From Thermoplasmata archaeon (GTDB taxonomy: Archaea > Thermoplasmatota > Thermoplasmata > Thermoplasmatales > GCA-001856825), in NCBI GenBank assembly GCA_021797855.1, contig JAJZYX010000001.1, positions 1 through 64,000 on the forward strand: a DNA stretch of 64,000 nucleotides, read 5' to 3'. The notes below the pieces were generated by a model. The model was given only the letters and a program-made list of their open reading frames with translations. It ran no database searches and was not told the DNA's origin. Positions 17,982-26,689 of this stretch are shown in pieces; positions within the stretch are counted from its first letter, which is position 1; each line of letters opens with the position of its first letter. A program made the translations under genes and the position numbers.

Positions 17982-18906
17982 TGTCACAAGCCCCCCACAG
18001 AAACCGCAGAGTTACAGGACCAATGTTGAGATAGACTGGTGCCCTGGGTGTGGAGACTTCGGCATTCTGAATGCCCTAGTTCTCGCGCTTCAGGAGCTGA
18101 AGATTCCAAATGAGAATATAGTGCTTACAGGCGGAATAGGATGCAGTTCTAAGATTCCTCATTACGTGAATGTCAATACCTTCCACACACTCCACGGCAG
18201 GTCGCTTGCCCAGGCACAGGCTGTCAAGATAGCAAATCCTAAACTAGAGGTTATATCCGCGTCCGGTGACGGTGACGGATTGGGAATAGGCTCAGCTCAC
18301 TTTGTTGCCGCCGGTAGGAGGAACGTGGATTTGACGTATATACTGTTCGATAACGGAGTATACGGACTTACCAAGGGGCAGGCATCACCAACCCTTCCAT
18401 ACGGAGAGATGCCCAAGAGCATAGAAACGGAAAATCTCAAATTCCCTGTTAACCCACTGTTCCTCGGGTTGGCATCTGGCTTCACATTCGTCGCCAGAAG
18501 CTATTCTTACAACATAAAGCACCTTAAGGAGACCCTGATAAGGGCAATAAAGCACAGAGGATTAGCAATGGTTGATGTCATGCAGCCCTGTGTGACGTAC
18601 AACGACATAAACACCAAGGAATTCTACGATCCTAGGCTGTATGATATCGAGAAAGAAGGGTGGGACCCGGTTGCAGCCAACGAAAAGGAGTACAAGGAAA
18701 AAATACCGCAGGCTGTCCTCAAATCACTGGAGTGGGGTGACAGGATACCGATGGGTGTCTTCATTGAATACCAAACTGAAACGTACGACCAGAAGCTACA
18801 GAAGCTTGTACCAGACTACGGAAAGAGAAACTACGTAATGGAACCCATTGATTCCTCAGGTAAGCCTATCAACGACGTCACAAACTTGATGGATTCCTTC
18901 TGCTGA
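17974..18906 (+). CDS. 2-oxoacid:ferredoxin oxidoreductase beta subunit
   Basis: 310 residues. Contains WCPGCGDFG (cluster cysteines), GIGCSSKI, the thiamine-diphosphate motif GDGDGLGIGSAHF...DNGVYGLTKGQASPT, and MQPCVTYND with a further cluster cysteine. Together with the upstream fused subunit it forms a complete heterodimeric enzyme with TPP and one 4Fe-4S cluster. Starts inside the end of the alpha gene, indicating coupling. Confidence 0.95.
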   Translation: MLNVTSPPQKPQSYRTNVEIDWCPGCGDFGILNALVLALQELKIPNENIVLTGGIGCSSKIPHYVNVNTFHTLHGRSLAQAQAVKIANPKLEVISASGDGDGLGIGSAHFVAAGRRNVDLTYILFDNGVYGLTKGQASPTLPYGEMPKSIETENLKFPVNPLFLGLASGFTFVARSYSYNIKHLKETLIRAIKHRGLAMVDVMQPCVTYNDINTKEFYDPRLYDIEKEGWDPVAANEKEYKEKIPQAVLKSLEWGDRIPMGVFIEYQTETYDQKLQKLVPDYGKRNYVMEPIDSSGKPINDVTNLMDSFC

Positions 18907-19137
18907 CGTTCCATTCCAGTAGCCTAGGTACTATGTGCGTTCTCAGAAAATCCTTGTGCAGGCCAGCTAACACGGGCCACTGAAATCTAACAACGATAAC
19001 AGAGGGAGTGTGGGCCCTTAAACCATAAACGGGATTACTTTTCAGAATAAGGTGGTCGGATGATGAAAATTTGGCCGCCAGTTTAAAACATGAATTAAAA
19101 GGTGCAGTTCCAAGCAACTTTACTACGCATCTGAAAA

Positions 19138-19212
19138 TAGCGGGGGATGGATTTGAACCATCGGTCTACGGGTTATGAGCCCGTCGGGATACCCTGGCTA
19201 CCCCACCCCGCT
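19138..19212 (-). tRNA. Initiator tRNA-Met (CAT)
   Basis: 75 nt without encoded CCA. The acceptor stem AGCGGGG pairs with CCCCGCT, giving the A1-U72 pair typical of archaeal and eukaryotic initiators. The anticodon arm is ACGGG-CTCATAA-CCCGT with the three G-C pairs that mark initiators, and the T arm is GATGG-TTCAAAT-CCATC. Discriminator A. No intron. An AT-rich TATA-like stretch lies about 25-35 bases upstream (around 19237-19249, minus strand). Confidence 0.96.
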
Positions 19213-19410
19213 TCTTTCACGCTATGCTGCGAGCCTATTTATGCTTTTACAGTTCTGTTCAGTAGAAATTTCTCTAAACAATTAAGCTCTGGAAAATCAG
19301 GAGCAAAATCCTCCAAATCGAATTAGCCGGAAGACTTGATATAAATTTGGTGCGACTTTTTTCAGATTTAAATCCATGTTGTATTTTATACTAAATCATT
19401 ATTCACAGAT

Positions 19411-20331
19411 GTGAAATCAAAGAACATACTTGTGACTGGCGGAGCTGGGTTCATAGGAAGCAATCTTGTAGATAAGCTCAGAAGGGATAATGATGTGGTA
19501 ATTCTTGACAACCTTCATACCGGAAAGAAAGAGAACATAGCTGCCGCAATAGAGGAAGGGGTTAAGTTTGTCAAAGGTGACTCCAAGAACATTGCGAAAA
19601 TGAAAGAAGATTTCGATTTCGTATTTCATCTAGGCATATACTCAGCTTCACCCATGTACAGGGAAAATCCGAACCTCGTGGGGGAAGTAGTCGAAGGCAT
19701 GACAAACATTCTTGAATACTGCAAAGCATCAGGGACGCCTTTAGTATTTGCATCCACCTCCTCTATCTATAACGGCATTGAGCCTCCCCACCGGGAAGAT
19801 GTTGTTCCAGGGGTAACTGACTTCTATACTGAGGCGAGAATCGCCTGCGAAAGACTTGGAAAATTGTATTCCGATCTGTTCGAAGTCAACGTATCGGCAA
19901 TGAGGTTCTTTTCCGTTTATGGCTACAACGACATAGGGAAGGGGAAATACGCCAACCTGATCACACAGTTTATGGAATCCATGATCAAGGGGAAGAAGCC
20001 AGTCATATACGGGAACGGAGAGCAAAAGAGGGACTTCATATTCGTGACAGATGTCGTCGATGCGCTTTTAAAGGCTACCGCAACTAGTGGGTTCAACATA
20101 TACAACGTTGGAACAGGAAAGAGCTATACACTCAACGATGCGGTAAAGAAACTTCAAGAAGTCACAGGGAAAAGAATTAGTCCGAAGTATGTGAAGATGC
20201 CTGTGAAGAATTACGTTATGACAACGCTTGCCGACACGTCAAAAGCGAGAAAAGAAATAGGATTCTCTGCTAAAATAAGTCTTGACGAAGGTATGAGGAA
20301 ACTCTACTCCAGCATCACTGCTAAGATCTAA
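19411..20331 (+). CDS. NAD-dependent NDP-sugar epimerase/dehydratase (extended SDR)
   Basis: 306 residues with the Rossmann motif TGGAGFIGSNLVDKL, D-N-L-H after beta2, FHLGIYSASPM, the Ser/Thr cluster FASTSSIYNG, MRFFSVYG and the substrate-region GNGEQKRDFIFVTDVVDALL. These mark UDP-glucose 4-epimerase-like enzymes that supply sugars for glycans. The usual YxxxK catalytic motif reads FYTEARIACERL, so the lysine is replaced by arginine. GTG start at 19411. A sugar supplier for AglB-dependent glycosylation is plausible but not shown. Confidence 0.85.
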   Translation: MKSKNILVTGGAGFIGSNLVDKLRRDNDVVILDNLHTGKKENIAAAIEEGVKFVKGDSKNIAKMKEDFDFVFHLGIYSASPMYRENPNLVGEVVEGMTNILEYCKASGTPLVFASTSSIYNGIEPPHREDVVPGVTDFYTEARIACERLGKLYSDLFEVNVSAMRFFSVYGYNDIGKGKYANLITQFMESMIKGKKPVIYGNGEQKRDFIFVTDVVDALLKATATSGFNIYNVGTGKSYTLNDAVKKLQEVTGKRISPKYVKMPVKNYVMTTLADTSKARKEIGFSAKISLDEGMRKLYSSITAKI

Positions 20332-20441
20332 TTCATTTGAGCATCCGTGTTTCGTGGGCTCCTTCCTGGGTAATTCGTGCGAGTATAACCGTTGTGAATC
20401 AATGGAATCTAATAATGCGTTTAATTGCAAATGATAGGTAG

Positions 20442-20541
20442 TGCCGGGGCTGGGATTTGAACCCAGGGCCTCCGGATTTCTCCGGTTAATTAATCATTAC
20501 TCCCTATGAGTCCGGCGCTATTCCTGCTAAGCCACCCCGGC
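20442..20541 (-). tRNA. Elongator tRNA-Met (CAT) with 27-nt intron
   Basis: 100 nt precursor. Acceptor GCCGGGG/CCCCGGC, D arm GCT-N10-AGC, anticodon stem CCGGA/TCCGG, T arm CTGGG-TTCAAAT-CCCAG, discriminator A, no CCA. Between the anticodon stem halves there are 34 bases; removing 27 (20478-20504) at the canonical 37/38 position leaves the loop CTCATAA with CAT anticodon. The body matches archaeal elongator tRNA-Met, often intron-containing. The first 15 bases overlap the end of the eS1 gene on the same strand. Confidence 0.94.
20478..20504 (-). other. tRNA-Met intron (27 nt)
   Basis: Inserted after nucleotide 37, the commonest archaeal position. Bases at the 3' part (GGAG) can pair with CTC of the anticodon loop, as expected for a bulge-helix-bulge recognised by the splicing endonuclease encoded at 54529-55266. 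Exact cut sites are inferred from the conserved tRNA fold. Confidence 0.85.
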
Positions 20542-21204
20542 TTCAGACTCTTCCTCTTCTTCCACCGGCTCTTCCTCGGGTTTCTCTTCTTCCCTTGTGA
20601 TCTCCTTAGTAGGCTCAAAAATACTGGAACTTCTGATCTCGATTTTCCTCGCCGGGTAGATAACTTTGATCTGGTCGTATAAATCGTTGTATATCTGCGG
20701 GGAAAACATGTAGACCACAAACTGGCTTATGGGTTGTTCCCTTGCTTTTGCTTTCAGAAATTCAGCTATCTTATTTCTTATTCCTGTTTCCACATTGTTT
20801 ATTACTTTCCTATCCACAACAACCAGAGGCTTTATCCTGATGTATTTATTGTCAGACGTTACAGCATCAACAACCAAATCTATACGTGTCTTTCTCCTTC
20901 TGATCATCCTTCTGATGTAGTCCTGGTTTATTTCATGCCCCTCGAATTCCGTATACGCCTTGTCCCCCTCAGTTTTCGTGACCCTGAAGAAGAGTTTTAC
21001 GTGGCTTTGCTTGTAATCTCCCGTTATATCTGACAGTGATGCTTCCGATACCCTTCCTATCATATCTGCCGGAGAGGGAGCTGGAGAACTTCCTATTTCT
21101 TTCTTGCCAAATGAGTCCGTTGCAAGTATCGTGTACCAGCTCTTGGACTTCCATTTATCTTTCACTTTCTTTGCGGCCACTCTGCTTGTTTTCTCCTTAG
21201 CCAA
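20527..21204 (-). CDS. rps1e: 30S ribosomal protein eS1 (S3Ae)
   Basis: 225 residues. Conserved S3Ae segments: KDKWKSKSWYTILATDSFGKKEIGSSPA, GRVSEASLSDITGDY, MIRRRKTRID, and PLVVVDRKVI. The C-terminus is a long Glu/Pro-rich acidic tail. It belongs to the small-subunit platform. TTG start at 21204. The last four codons and the stop (15 bases) lie inside the 5' end of the elongator tRNA-Met gene on the same strand; the TAG stop falls in the tRNA D arm. Confidence 0.95.
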   Translation of the reverse strand: MAKEKTSRVAAKKVKDKWKSKSWYTILATDSFGKKEIGSSPAPSPADMIGRVSEASLSDITGDYKQSHVKLFFRVTKTEGDKAYTEFEGHEINQDYIRRMIRRRKTRIDLVVDAVTSDNKYIRIKPLVVVDRKVINNVETGIRNKIAEFLKAKAREQPISQFVVYMFSPQIYNDLYDQIKVIYPARKIEIRSSSIFEPTKEITREEEKPEEEPVEEEEESEAGVA

Positions 21205-21338
21205 ACACTACCATCTCTTCTATCGGCAACGTTTGAGTTAATAAATACTTTTTTGAATTAGCAGGCTTCATTTTTCCATGGGACCCCGTGGATATCCACA
21301 CCTCATCGATTCTACATCTTACGGTTCCAATTAAGCCC

Positions 21339-21380
21339 ATTGTCTCCTAATTCAGCATTGCAGGTGTCCTTGGAGACAAT
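21339..21380. repeat. 9-bp inverted repeat in the eS1/pheT intergenic region
   Basis: ATTGTCTCC (21339-21347) and GGAGACAAT (21372-21380) separated by 24 bases, in the 283-base divergent gap between rps1e and pheT. It could be a hairpin or a spaced operator. No other feature is visible there besides promoters. Confidence 0.5.
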
Positions 21381-21454
21381 ATCGCTTCGCCAAACATGTT
21401 TAGGATTATGAGAGGAGAAATAGTATAGATGGACTAGGGGCGTTTAATAGTCTT

Positions 21455-21464
21455 AGTTATAAAT
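21455..21464 (+). promoter_or_regulatory. TATA-like promoter of pheT
   Basis: TTATAAATAC about 25-33 bases before ATG 21488, fitting a leaderless message and supporting that start. Confidence 0.55.
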
Positions 21465-21487
21465 ACGGATTGTATATCACTTCCAAG

Positions 21488-23062
21488 ATGGTATTAGTCA
21501 GGTTTGAAGCCAGAAAGCTGGTAGAACTGAGCGGTCTCCCTGAAGAGAAGCTTATCAGCGTGCCTTGGCTTCTCGGAGGTGAGGCGCGCAAAGAGAATGG
21601 GGACATCATCATGGAATTCAATCCGGATAGACCGGATCTATATTCAATTCAGGGTGTTACAAGGGCAATAAGGACTTTTGAAGGACTTGAGCATTTTTCC
21701 CGGATCGCAATCAGCAACGAGGATTTTTTCGTAAAATCAGAGCCACCAAAGTACAGACCTTTTTTCACCGTGGGTATAGTCAGAGGTGTGAGAGTGAGGG
21801 GGCTGCTGCCAGAGATTATTGATTTCCAGGAAAAGCTTCACCTGACAATCGGTAGAAACAGAAAATTGTCGTCTATTGGTCTTCATGATCTCAAGAAAGT
21901 GAAGTTTCCGATCACCTACAAGGAGGTGGATAGGGACCAGATGTTTATCCCTCTTGGCGAATCCTCACAGGCGAGGATCAGTGAATTCATGAAATATAGC
22001 AAGAAGGCCATCGAGTACGGGAATCTAGTGGGGGATAACATCCCAGCGTTAATAGACTCGGAAGGGCAGATTTTCTCCCTTCCGCCCATATTGAACTCTT
22101 CGTTGACAACAGTAACGGATGATACAGAAGATATCTTAGTGGATGTTGAAGGAACCTCCCCCGGTGCAGTGGAAAAAACTATTCTTCTCATGCTTACAGC
22201 GCTCTCCTACCCTTCTGGAAGCATATCCACCTTAAAGCTTAATGACTCGATCGCTCCTAAGATAGAACACCAGCAAGTGAATATTTCAAAAAATTCCATT
22301 AAGAGGATGCTTGGTTACAATCTTTCGGACGAGGAAATCAAGACCTCTTTGGATAAAATGGGCTATGGAACGGATGGATTGAAGGTCACGATTCCACCAT
22401 ACAGGACTGACGTCCTTGGGGAGGTGGACATACTTGAAGACGTATTCAAGGGTCTTGGGTACAACAATATAAAGAGAAAGAGGGAAGAGTTCCTTAGCTA
22501 CGGCAGGTCAAATCCTCTGAGAGCATTTGAGACCAAACTGAGAGGCCTCCTCGTAGGGTATAACCTTACAGAAACAGTAAGTAGTGTCCTTGTGAACAGT
22601 AGATTAATTGAGAGCTATGGAATAAATGATGAAATGATTGAGATACTGAACCCAGTCAGTCAGGAACAGGATTCTGTGCGCACCAGGATATCCCCATCGT
22701 TGATGCAGACCTTTGCTAACAATTTCAGAAATCCGTACCCACAGAGGATCTTTGAAATAGGAAGCGTCTACCGCGAAGGGAAGGAAAGGGATATTCTTGG
22801 AATTGCGATTGCAGATAGGACAGCCTCTTTCTCTGAAATTAAGGGAGTATTCGTTGGTCTTCTGGAGGACCTAGGTATAGGGAAATATGATATCGTGAGA
22901 ACGGAGGAAGCTATGTACGTTCCCGGACGCGTGGCAGGTATAGAAGCAAACGGTAAAAGACTGGGGTTCTTCGGAGAAGTCCATCCAAAGATCCTCAAAA
23001 ACATAGGGATAAAGATGCCAGTTGCAATGGGAGAGCTCGACATCCAAGAGGTTATGCTTTGA
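21488..23062 (+). CDS. pheT: Phenylalanyl-tRNA synthetase beta subunit
   Basis: 524 residues from ATG 21488; an in-frame TTG at 21470 is closer to the TATA-like box than a leaderless start would be. Archaeal PheT architecture: N-terminal segment ending in MEFNPDRPDLYSIQGVTRAIR, B3/B4 region with GLHDLKKVKFPI, a B5 domain (NISKNSIKRMLGYNLSDEEI, VTIPPYRTDVLGEVDILEDV) and a catalytic-like C-terminal domain (RIFEIGSVYREG, GEVHPKILKNIGI). It supplies the editing and structural half of the (alpha-beta)2 enzyme. pheS is not in the window. The stop overlaps the TTG start of the next gene. Confidence 0.94.
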   Translation: MVLVRFEARKLVELSGLPEEKLISVPWLLGGEARKENGDIIMEFNPDRPDLYSIQGVTRAIRTFEGLEHFSRIAISNEDFFVKSEPPKYRPFFTVGIVRGVRVRGLLPEIIDFQEKLHLTIGRNRKLSSIGLHDLKKVKFPITYKEVDRDQMFIPLGESSQARISEFMKYSKKAIEYGNLVGDNIPALIDSEGQIFSLPPILNSSLTTVTDDTEDILVDVEGTSPGAVEKTILLMLTALSYPSGSISTLKLNDSIAPKIEHQQVNISKNSIKRMLGYNLSDEEIKTSLDKMGYGTDGLKVTIPPYRTDVLGEVDILEDVFKGLGYNNIKRKREEFLSYGRSNPLRAFETKLRGLLVGYNLTETVSSVLVNSRLIESYGINDEMIEILNPVSQEQDSVRTRISPSLMQTFANNFRNPYPQRIFEIGSVYREGKERDILGIAIADRTASFSEIKGVFVGLLEDLGIGKYDIVRTEEAMYVPGRVAGIEANGKRLGFFGEVHPKILKNIGIKMPVAMGELDIQEVML

Positions 23063-24042
23063 TACCTGAAAGAATACCCACTGTACCGGACTCCAAAGAG
23101 ATCATCGAGAGGAGTTTCAAGGAGACGAAAAAAGTACAAGACATATATCTACCTAATTTTCTAAACAAAGTCAAATCCCTGTCCATTCAGAAAGTCAAGA
23201 TGATGGAATCTGTCGCAAGAAGATCGCTTGGAAGGGTATATGACGGATTCCCGAAATTTGATGATCTTGACAGATTCGAGAGGGACCTACTGTTCATTCT
23301 TGTCAATGGGCGCGAGTACGAAAGGTCACTCAACAATTTGAGATGGGCAAGAGCAAAGATCGTTGAACTTGCTACAAACTCGATTAGAGGGATAAAGAAG
23401 GCGTCTGACCTCAATTCTATAGGGAGGTTCAGGTCTTCATTCTACGGCAGATTCTCTTCTGTGATAGAGGACGTTGATGAATCGCTCTCCTTTTTGAGGG
23501 AGTCAAGAGAAGCCCTAAAAAAGATCCCGCAGATAAACAGGGATATGAAAATAGTGATCATCGCGGGTTTCCCTAACGTTGGCAAATCTTCCCTCATCTC
23601 AAAGCTAACCAACCTGACCCCAGAAATAGCTGTTTACCCGTTCACTACGAAGAAGATCAACGTAGGCATAATGAAGATGGGGAATGGCCTCTATGAAGTG
23701 CTGGATGTCCCGGGTATTCTTAATAGAAGGAATCACAACGCAATAGAAAGGGTTGCTCTTGCTGCACTTGACAATATCGGCGATGTTGTTCTGTGCCTAG
23801 TGGACCCATCTGAGGAATGCGGTTATAGACTGGAAGACCAGGTCAGACTGTGCCAAACCCTAAAGGAGAGCGGAAAGAACGTTCTGGTAGTTGAGAATAA
23901 AGTTGATCTGGAAAGAACTTCTAGTAACAACCTGAAAATTTCTTGCGCAACAGGAGAAGGACTGGACATTCTTAGGAAGAAGATGGAGGAATATGTTTAT
24001 GCGAGACAAGCTAAAGGCAATAGCGTCCTTCAACGCCCTTGA
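23059..24042 (+). CDS. NOG1-like GTP-binding protein
   Basis: 327 residues. An N-terminal helical region of about 160 residues precedes a GTPase domain with GFPNVGKSSL (G1), TTKKINVG (G2/G3 region), DVPGI and a C-terminal ENKVDL (G4) and SCATGEG (G5). The helical N-domain plus Obg-type G domain is the layout of the archaeal/eukaryotic NOG1 family, involved in large-subunit assembly. TTG start overlaps the pheT stop. Its 3' end overlaps gltX by about 50 bases in another frame. Confidence 0.88.
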   Translation: MIPERIPTVPDSKEIIERSFKETKKVQDIYLPNFLNKVKSLSIQKVKMMESVARRSLGRVYDGFPKFDDLDRFERDLLFILVNGREYERSLNNLRWARAKIVELATNSIRGIKKASDLNSIGRFRSSFYGRFSSVIEDVDESLSFLRESREALKKIPQINRDMKIVIIAGFPNVGKSSLISKLTNLTPEIAVYPFTTKKINVGIMKMGNGLYEVLDVPGILNRRNHNAIERVALAALDNIGDVVLCLVDPSEECGYRLEDQVRLCQTLKESGKNVLVVENKVDLERTSSNNLKISCATGEGLDILRKKMEEYVYARQAKGNSVLQRP

Positions 24043-25690
24043 GCATGAAGGAAAGGCAGACCTGAATTCTGTGATCTCTAGGATAGTCGCACTCTTCCCT
24101 GAAGAAAGGAAGAATATGAAAGTACTTATACCCCTGGTTAGAGAAATAATAGATGAGGTAAACTCTCTTTCAAAGGCGGAGATGAAATCTATAGTTGAGA
24201 AGGAGTTCCCAGAATGGCTTCAGAACACGCCAAAGGAGACTGAAAAAAGGCTTCCGGACCTCCCAAATGTTGAAAAGAATGGGGTAATTATGAGGATGGC
24301 CCCTTCACCCTCCGGTCCTCTCCACATCGGTCATGCCCGCATGGCGATTCTCAATGATGAATATCTCAGGAGATATGGAGGGAAACTGATTCTCAGGATA
24401 GAGGACACAAACCCTGCTAATATAGAGCCTGACGCATACCAAATGATCCAGGACGACCTGAAGTGGCTTGATGTGAAATATACGGACGTTGTAGTACAGT
24501 CTGAAAGATTCCAGATTTATTACGATGAGATGAAGAAACTCATAGAAATTGGGAAGGGGTATGTTGCAACGACCCCCACTGAGGAGTTCAAATCTAGGAA
24601 ACAGAGGGGCATTCCTGTAATTGAGAGGGAGCAGACACCTGAGGAAAATTTGGAACGCTGGGATAAGATGGTTTCAGGGGAGTATGAGAAAGGCGAAGCA
24701 TATGCGGTGGTGAAAACAGACCTCTCCCACCCAAATCCAGCAATCAGGGATTTCATTGCATTCAGGATAATAGACATTCCACATCCCCTGGTTGGGGATA
24801 AATTCAGTGTATACCCGATGATGAACTTCTCTGTTGCTATAGATGACCATTATCTTGGCTTGACCCACGTGATCAGAGGAAAGGATCATACTGCCAACAC
24901 GGAGAAGCAGAAGTACATATTCGCCTACAGAGGCTGGAAGCTCCCCTACTACCTGCATTATGGAAAGGTGTCGATAGAGAACTCAATCCTCAAGACCTCC
25001 CTTATCAAGAAAGGGATCAGGAATGGAGAGTTTTCTGGATGGGATGACCCAAGGCTGGGCACTCTACTGGCGCTTAAGAAGAGAGGAATCAACCCCCTAT
25101 CGATAAGGAAGTATTACGTGGAGTCAGGAATAGGAAGCGTTGATACCACATTCTCTTGGGAAATACTTTATTCATTTAACAGGAAAATTATAGACCCGGT
25201 GTCTCCCAGGCACTTCTTCGTCAACAATCCTGTGAGTCTGAGATTTGATTTCGATGGAGCCCTCAAAGCTGAAATACCTTTGTTTCCGACCAGTTCAAAA
25301 CAGTCTGACCGCAAATACAGGGAATACGTGGTGAAAAGAGGATCGATAATCATCACGTCCGACGATTATCAAAAGAATATTGGGGGGTTGGTGAGACTGA
25401 AGGACCTAGGATACTTCAAGATAAATGAGGATTCAATTGAATTTGTGGGGGCTGAGATGACAGAGGATGTGCAGAAATGGAATCCCAGCAGGCCGCTGGG
25501 GAAGGTTCCAATAATCCACTGGCTGTATCAGAATTTTGTGCCTTTCAAGGTGTTCAGGCCAGACGGAAAAATAGATGAGGGATTACTTGAAAGGAACGCT
25601 TTAGATTATATGGAAATAGTCAACCAGTTCGAACGGTACGGATACGTGAATATCATAAACGAGAAAGAGGGTTACTTTACCCACCCATGA
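23993..25690 (+). CDS. gltX: Glutamyl-tRNA synthetase (archaeal/GlnRS-like type)
   Basis: 565 residues. N-terminal archaeal extension, then the class I signature MAPSPSGPLHIGHARMAILND, RIEDTNPAN, HVIRGKDHTANTEKQ and a C-terminal beta-barrel anticodon domain as in the eukaryotic/archaeal type. At the KMSKS position the sequence is ILKTSLIKKGI, so the final lysine of the usual STSK-type motif is leucine. ATG 23993 follows GGAGG; a second ATG at 23999 has better spacing. Overlaps the upstream GTPase gene by about 50 bases. Confidence 0.94.
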   Translation: MFMRDKLKAIASFNALEHEGKADLNSVISRIVALFPEERKNMKVLIPLVREIIDEVNSLSKAEMKSIVEKEFPEWLQNTPKETEKRLPDLPNVEKNGVIMRMAPSPSGPLHIGHARMAILNDEYLRRYGGKLILRIEDTNPANIEPDAYQMIQDDLKWLDVKYTDVVVQSERFQIYYDEMKKLIEIGKGYVATTPTEEFKSRKQRGIPVIEREQTPEENLERWDKMVSGEYEKGEAYAVVKTDLSHPNPAIRDFIAFRIIDIPHPLVGDKFSVYPMMNFSVAIDDHYLGLTHVIRGKDHTANTEKQKYIFAYRGWKLPYYLHYGKVSIENSILKTSLIKKGIRNGEFSGWDDPRLGTLLALKKRGINPLSIRKYYVESGIGSVDTTFSWEILYSFNRKIIDPVSPRHFFVNNPVSLRFDFDGALKAEIPLFPTSSKQSDRKYREYVVKRGSIIITSDDYQKNIGGLVRLKDLGYFKINEDSIEFVGAEMTEDVQKWNPSRPLGKVPIIHWLYQNFVPFKVFRPDGKIDEGLLERNALDYMEIVNQFERYGYVNIINEKEGYFTHP

Positions 25691-25732
25691 GCTTCTTTGC
25701 GTGTAAATTTGCCTTATACCGAGCTTAATTTA

Positions 25733-25987
25733 TCACTCGGAGGCAGAAACGGATACGAACGTCGGGAACCTCTTAAGAATTATGACATCTCCAACTGCCC
25801 TGACCCATCTGTACGGAACGAGAACTGCTACCCCATCTTCTACCAGGCCGTCGTTTGTTCTCTCCACGTACAACCCGTAAATAGTTTGAGCTTCAAAATC
25901 TACAACCACGTCATTCACTGTACCAAGCCTGTACCCTTTGTCGCTGAAAATCTCGAGTCCAATGAGATTGGTGACGTCAGTCTCCAT
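25733..25987 (-). CDS. PRC-barrel domain protein
   Basis: 84 residues: LIGLEIFSDKGYRLGTVNDVVVDFEAQTIYGLYVER...VLVPYRWVRAVGDVIIL is a single PRC barrel, a small beta-barrel found in RimM, photosynthetic reaction centre H and many free-standing archaeal proteins. No membrane segment. Role unknown; archaeal members have been linked with cell-division and ribosome functions, neither provable here. TATA-like AATATT/TATAAA stretches lie 15-35 bases upstream. Confidence 0.85.
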   Translation of the reverse strand: METDVTNLIGLEIFSDKGYRLGTVNDVVVDFEAQTIYGLYVERTNDGLVEDGVAVLVPYRWVRAVGDVIILKRFPTFVSVSASE

Positions 25988-26078
25988 ATTTTATCCGTTT
26001 AATATTTATAGCGAGTATTTAATCTTTCCAGCCCCATCGAGTATAACTCTTCTCTCACATTAAGAACTCAGCTGGAAT

Positions 26079-26612
26079 CTATTCACGTTCGAACAACTGC
26101 AGGTAGTGGTAGGGAATATCGACATCCTTCTTCAGTCTGAATCCTATTGTTTTCATATGTTCTACAACCTCTCCCTTTTCAAGCCTTTCGCCGATAGGTG
26201 GACCGAATCCAAAATCCTCCTTCGTGAAATCGAGGTTGGCTATGTATTTTCCAGTGATTTTAGAGAGGTTATCCAGCACATTGATCTTGCATAGGTGAAC
26301 AAGATCGTGATAGACATGTGCCATAAAGACAATGTCGTAATTGCCCTCGTGGAAATTACAGAAGTCCTTTATGATAGTTCTTATCCCAGCCTTGTTCAAC
26401 TCACTGAAATTGTAATCATGGGCGTCTAGAAGTGTTACGGTAGCACCCCTTGCAGCAATCTTTAGTGAGTAGTAGCCATCGGCCCCTCCGACGTCAAGTA
26501 CGCTCATCCCTTTCCTAATATCGAGGAAATTTATCACAGCCTCATCATCTATCTCGAAAGGCCTTTTCCCATGAAATCTTCTAACATGCGAATGATTGTC
26601 GGCCATAATCAT
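26079..26612 (-). CDS. SAM-dependent methyltransferase (class I)
   Basis: 177 residues with motif I VLDVGGADGYYSL, an acidic end of beta2 (LLDAHD), DIVFMAHVYHDL (motif IV region) and a C-terminal HYLQLF, resembling UbiE/COQ5-type small-molecule methyltransferases. Substrate not readable. The start may be ATG 26612 or ATG 26606. Confidence 0.8.
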   Translation of the reverse strand: MIMADNHSHVRRFHGKRPFEIDDEAVINFLDIRKGMSVLDVGGADGYYSLKIAARGATVTLLDAHDYNFSELNKAGIRTIIKDFCNFHEGNYDIVFMAHVYHDLVHLCKINVLDNLSKITGKYIANLDFTKEDFGFGPPIGERLEKGEVVEHMKTIGFRLKKDVDIPYHYLQLFERE

Positions 26613-26654
26613 CGGTGATTATAAGGTACCATATTACGGTATCTCATTCCCTTG

Positions 26655-26689
26655 AACATCAAAATGAAAAAATATAAAAAATAAAAAGA
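26655..26689 (-). terminator. T-rich terminator of the peroxiredoxin gene
   Basis: Directly after the peroxiredoxin stop the minus strand has TTTTTATTTTTTATATTTTTTC, a run of T tracts of the kind that ends archaeal transcription without a hairpin. Confidence 0.55.

Noticed and set aside
19057-19134. Possible C/D box sRNA (ATGATGA ... CTGA) near the initiator tRNA
   Set aside because: No clear terminal stem, D' or C' boxes, and it lies antisense to nothing useful; chance match likely.
20478-20541. Reading the region as tRNA-Leu/Ser with a long variable arm
   Set aside because: The stems CCGGA/TCCGG and the CAT loop form only when a 27-nt intron is removed; the variable region AGGCC is short, so it is tRNA-Met.
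25697-26002. Plus-strand frame opposite the PRC-barrel gene
   Set aside because: The minus-strand translation is a clear PRC barrel, so this frame is its shadow.
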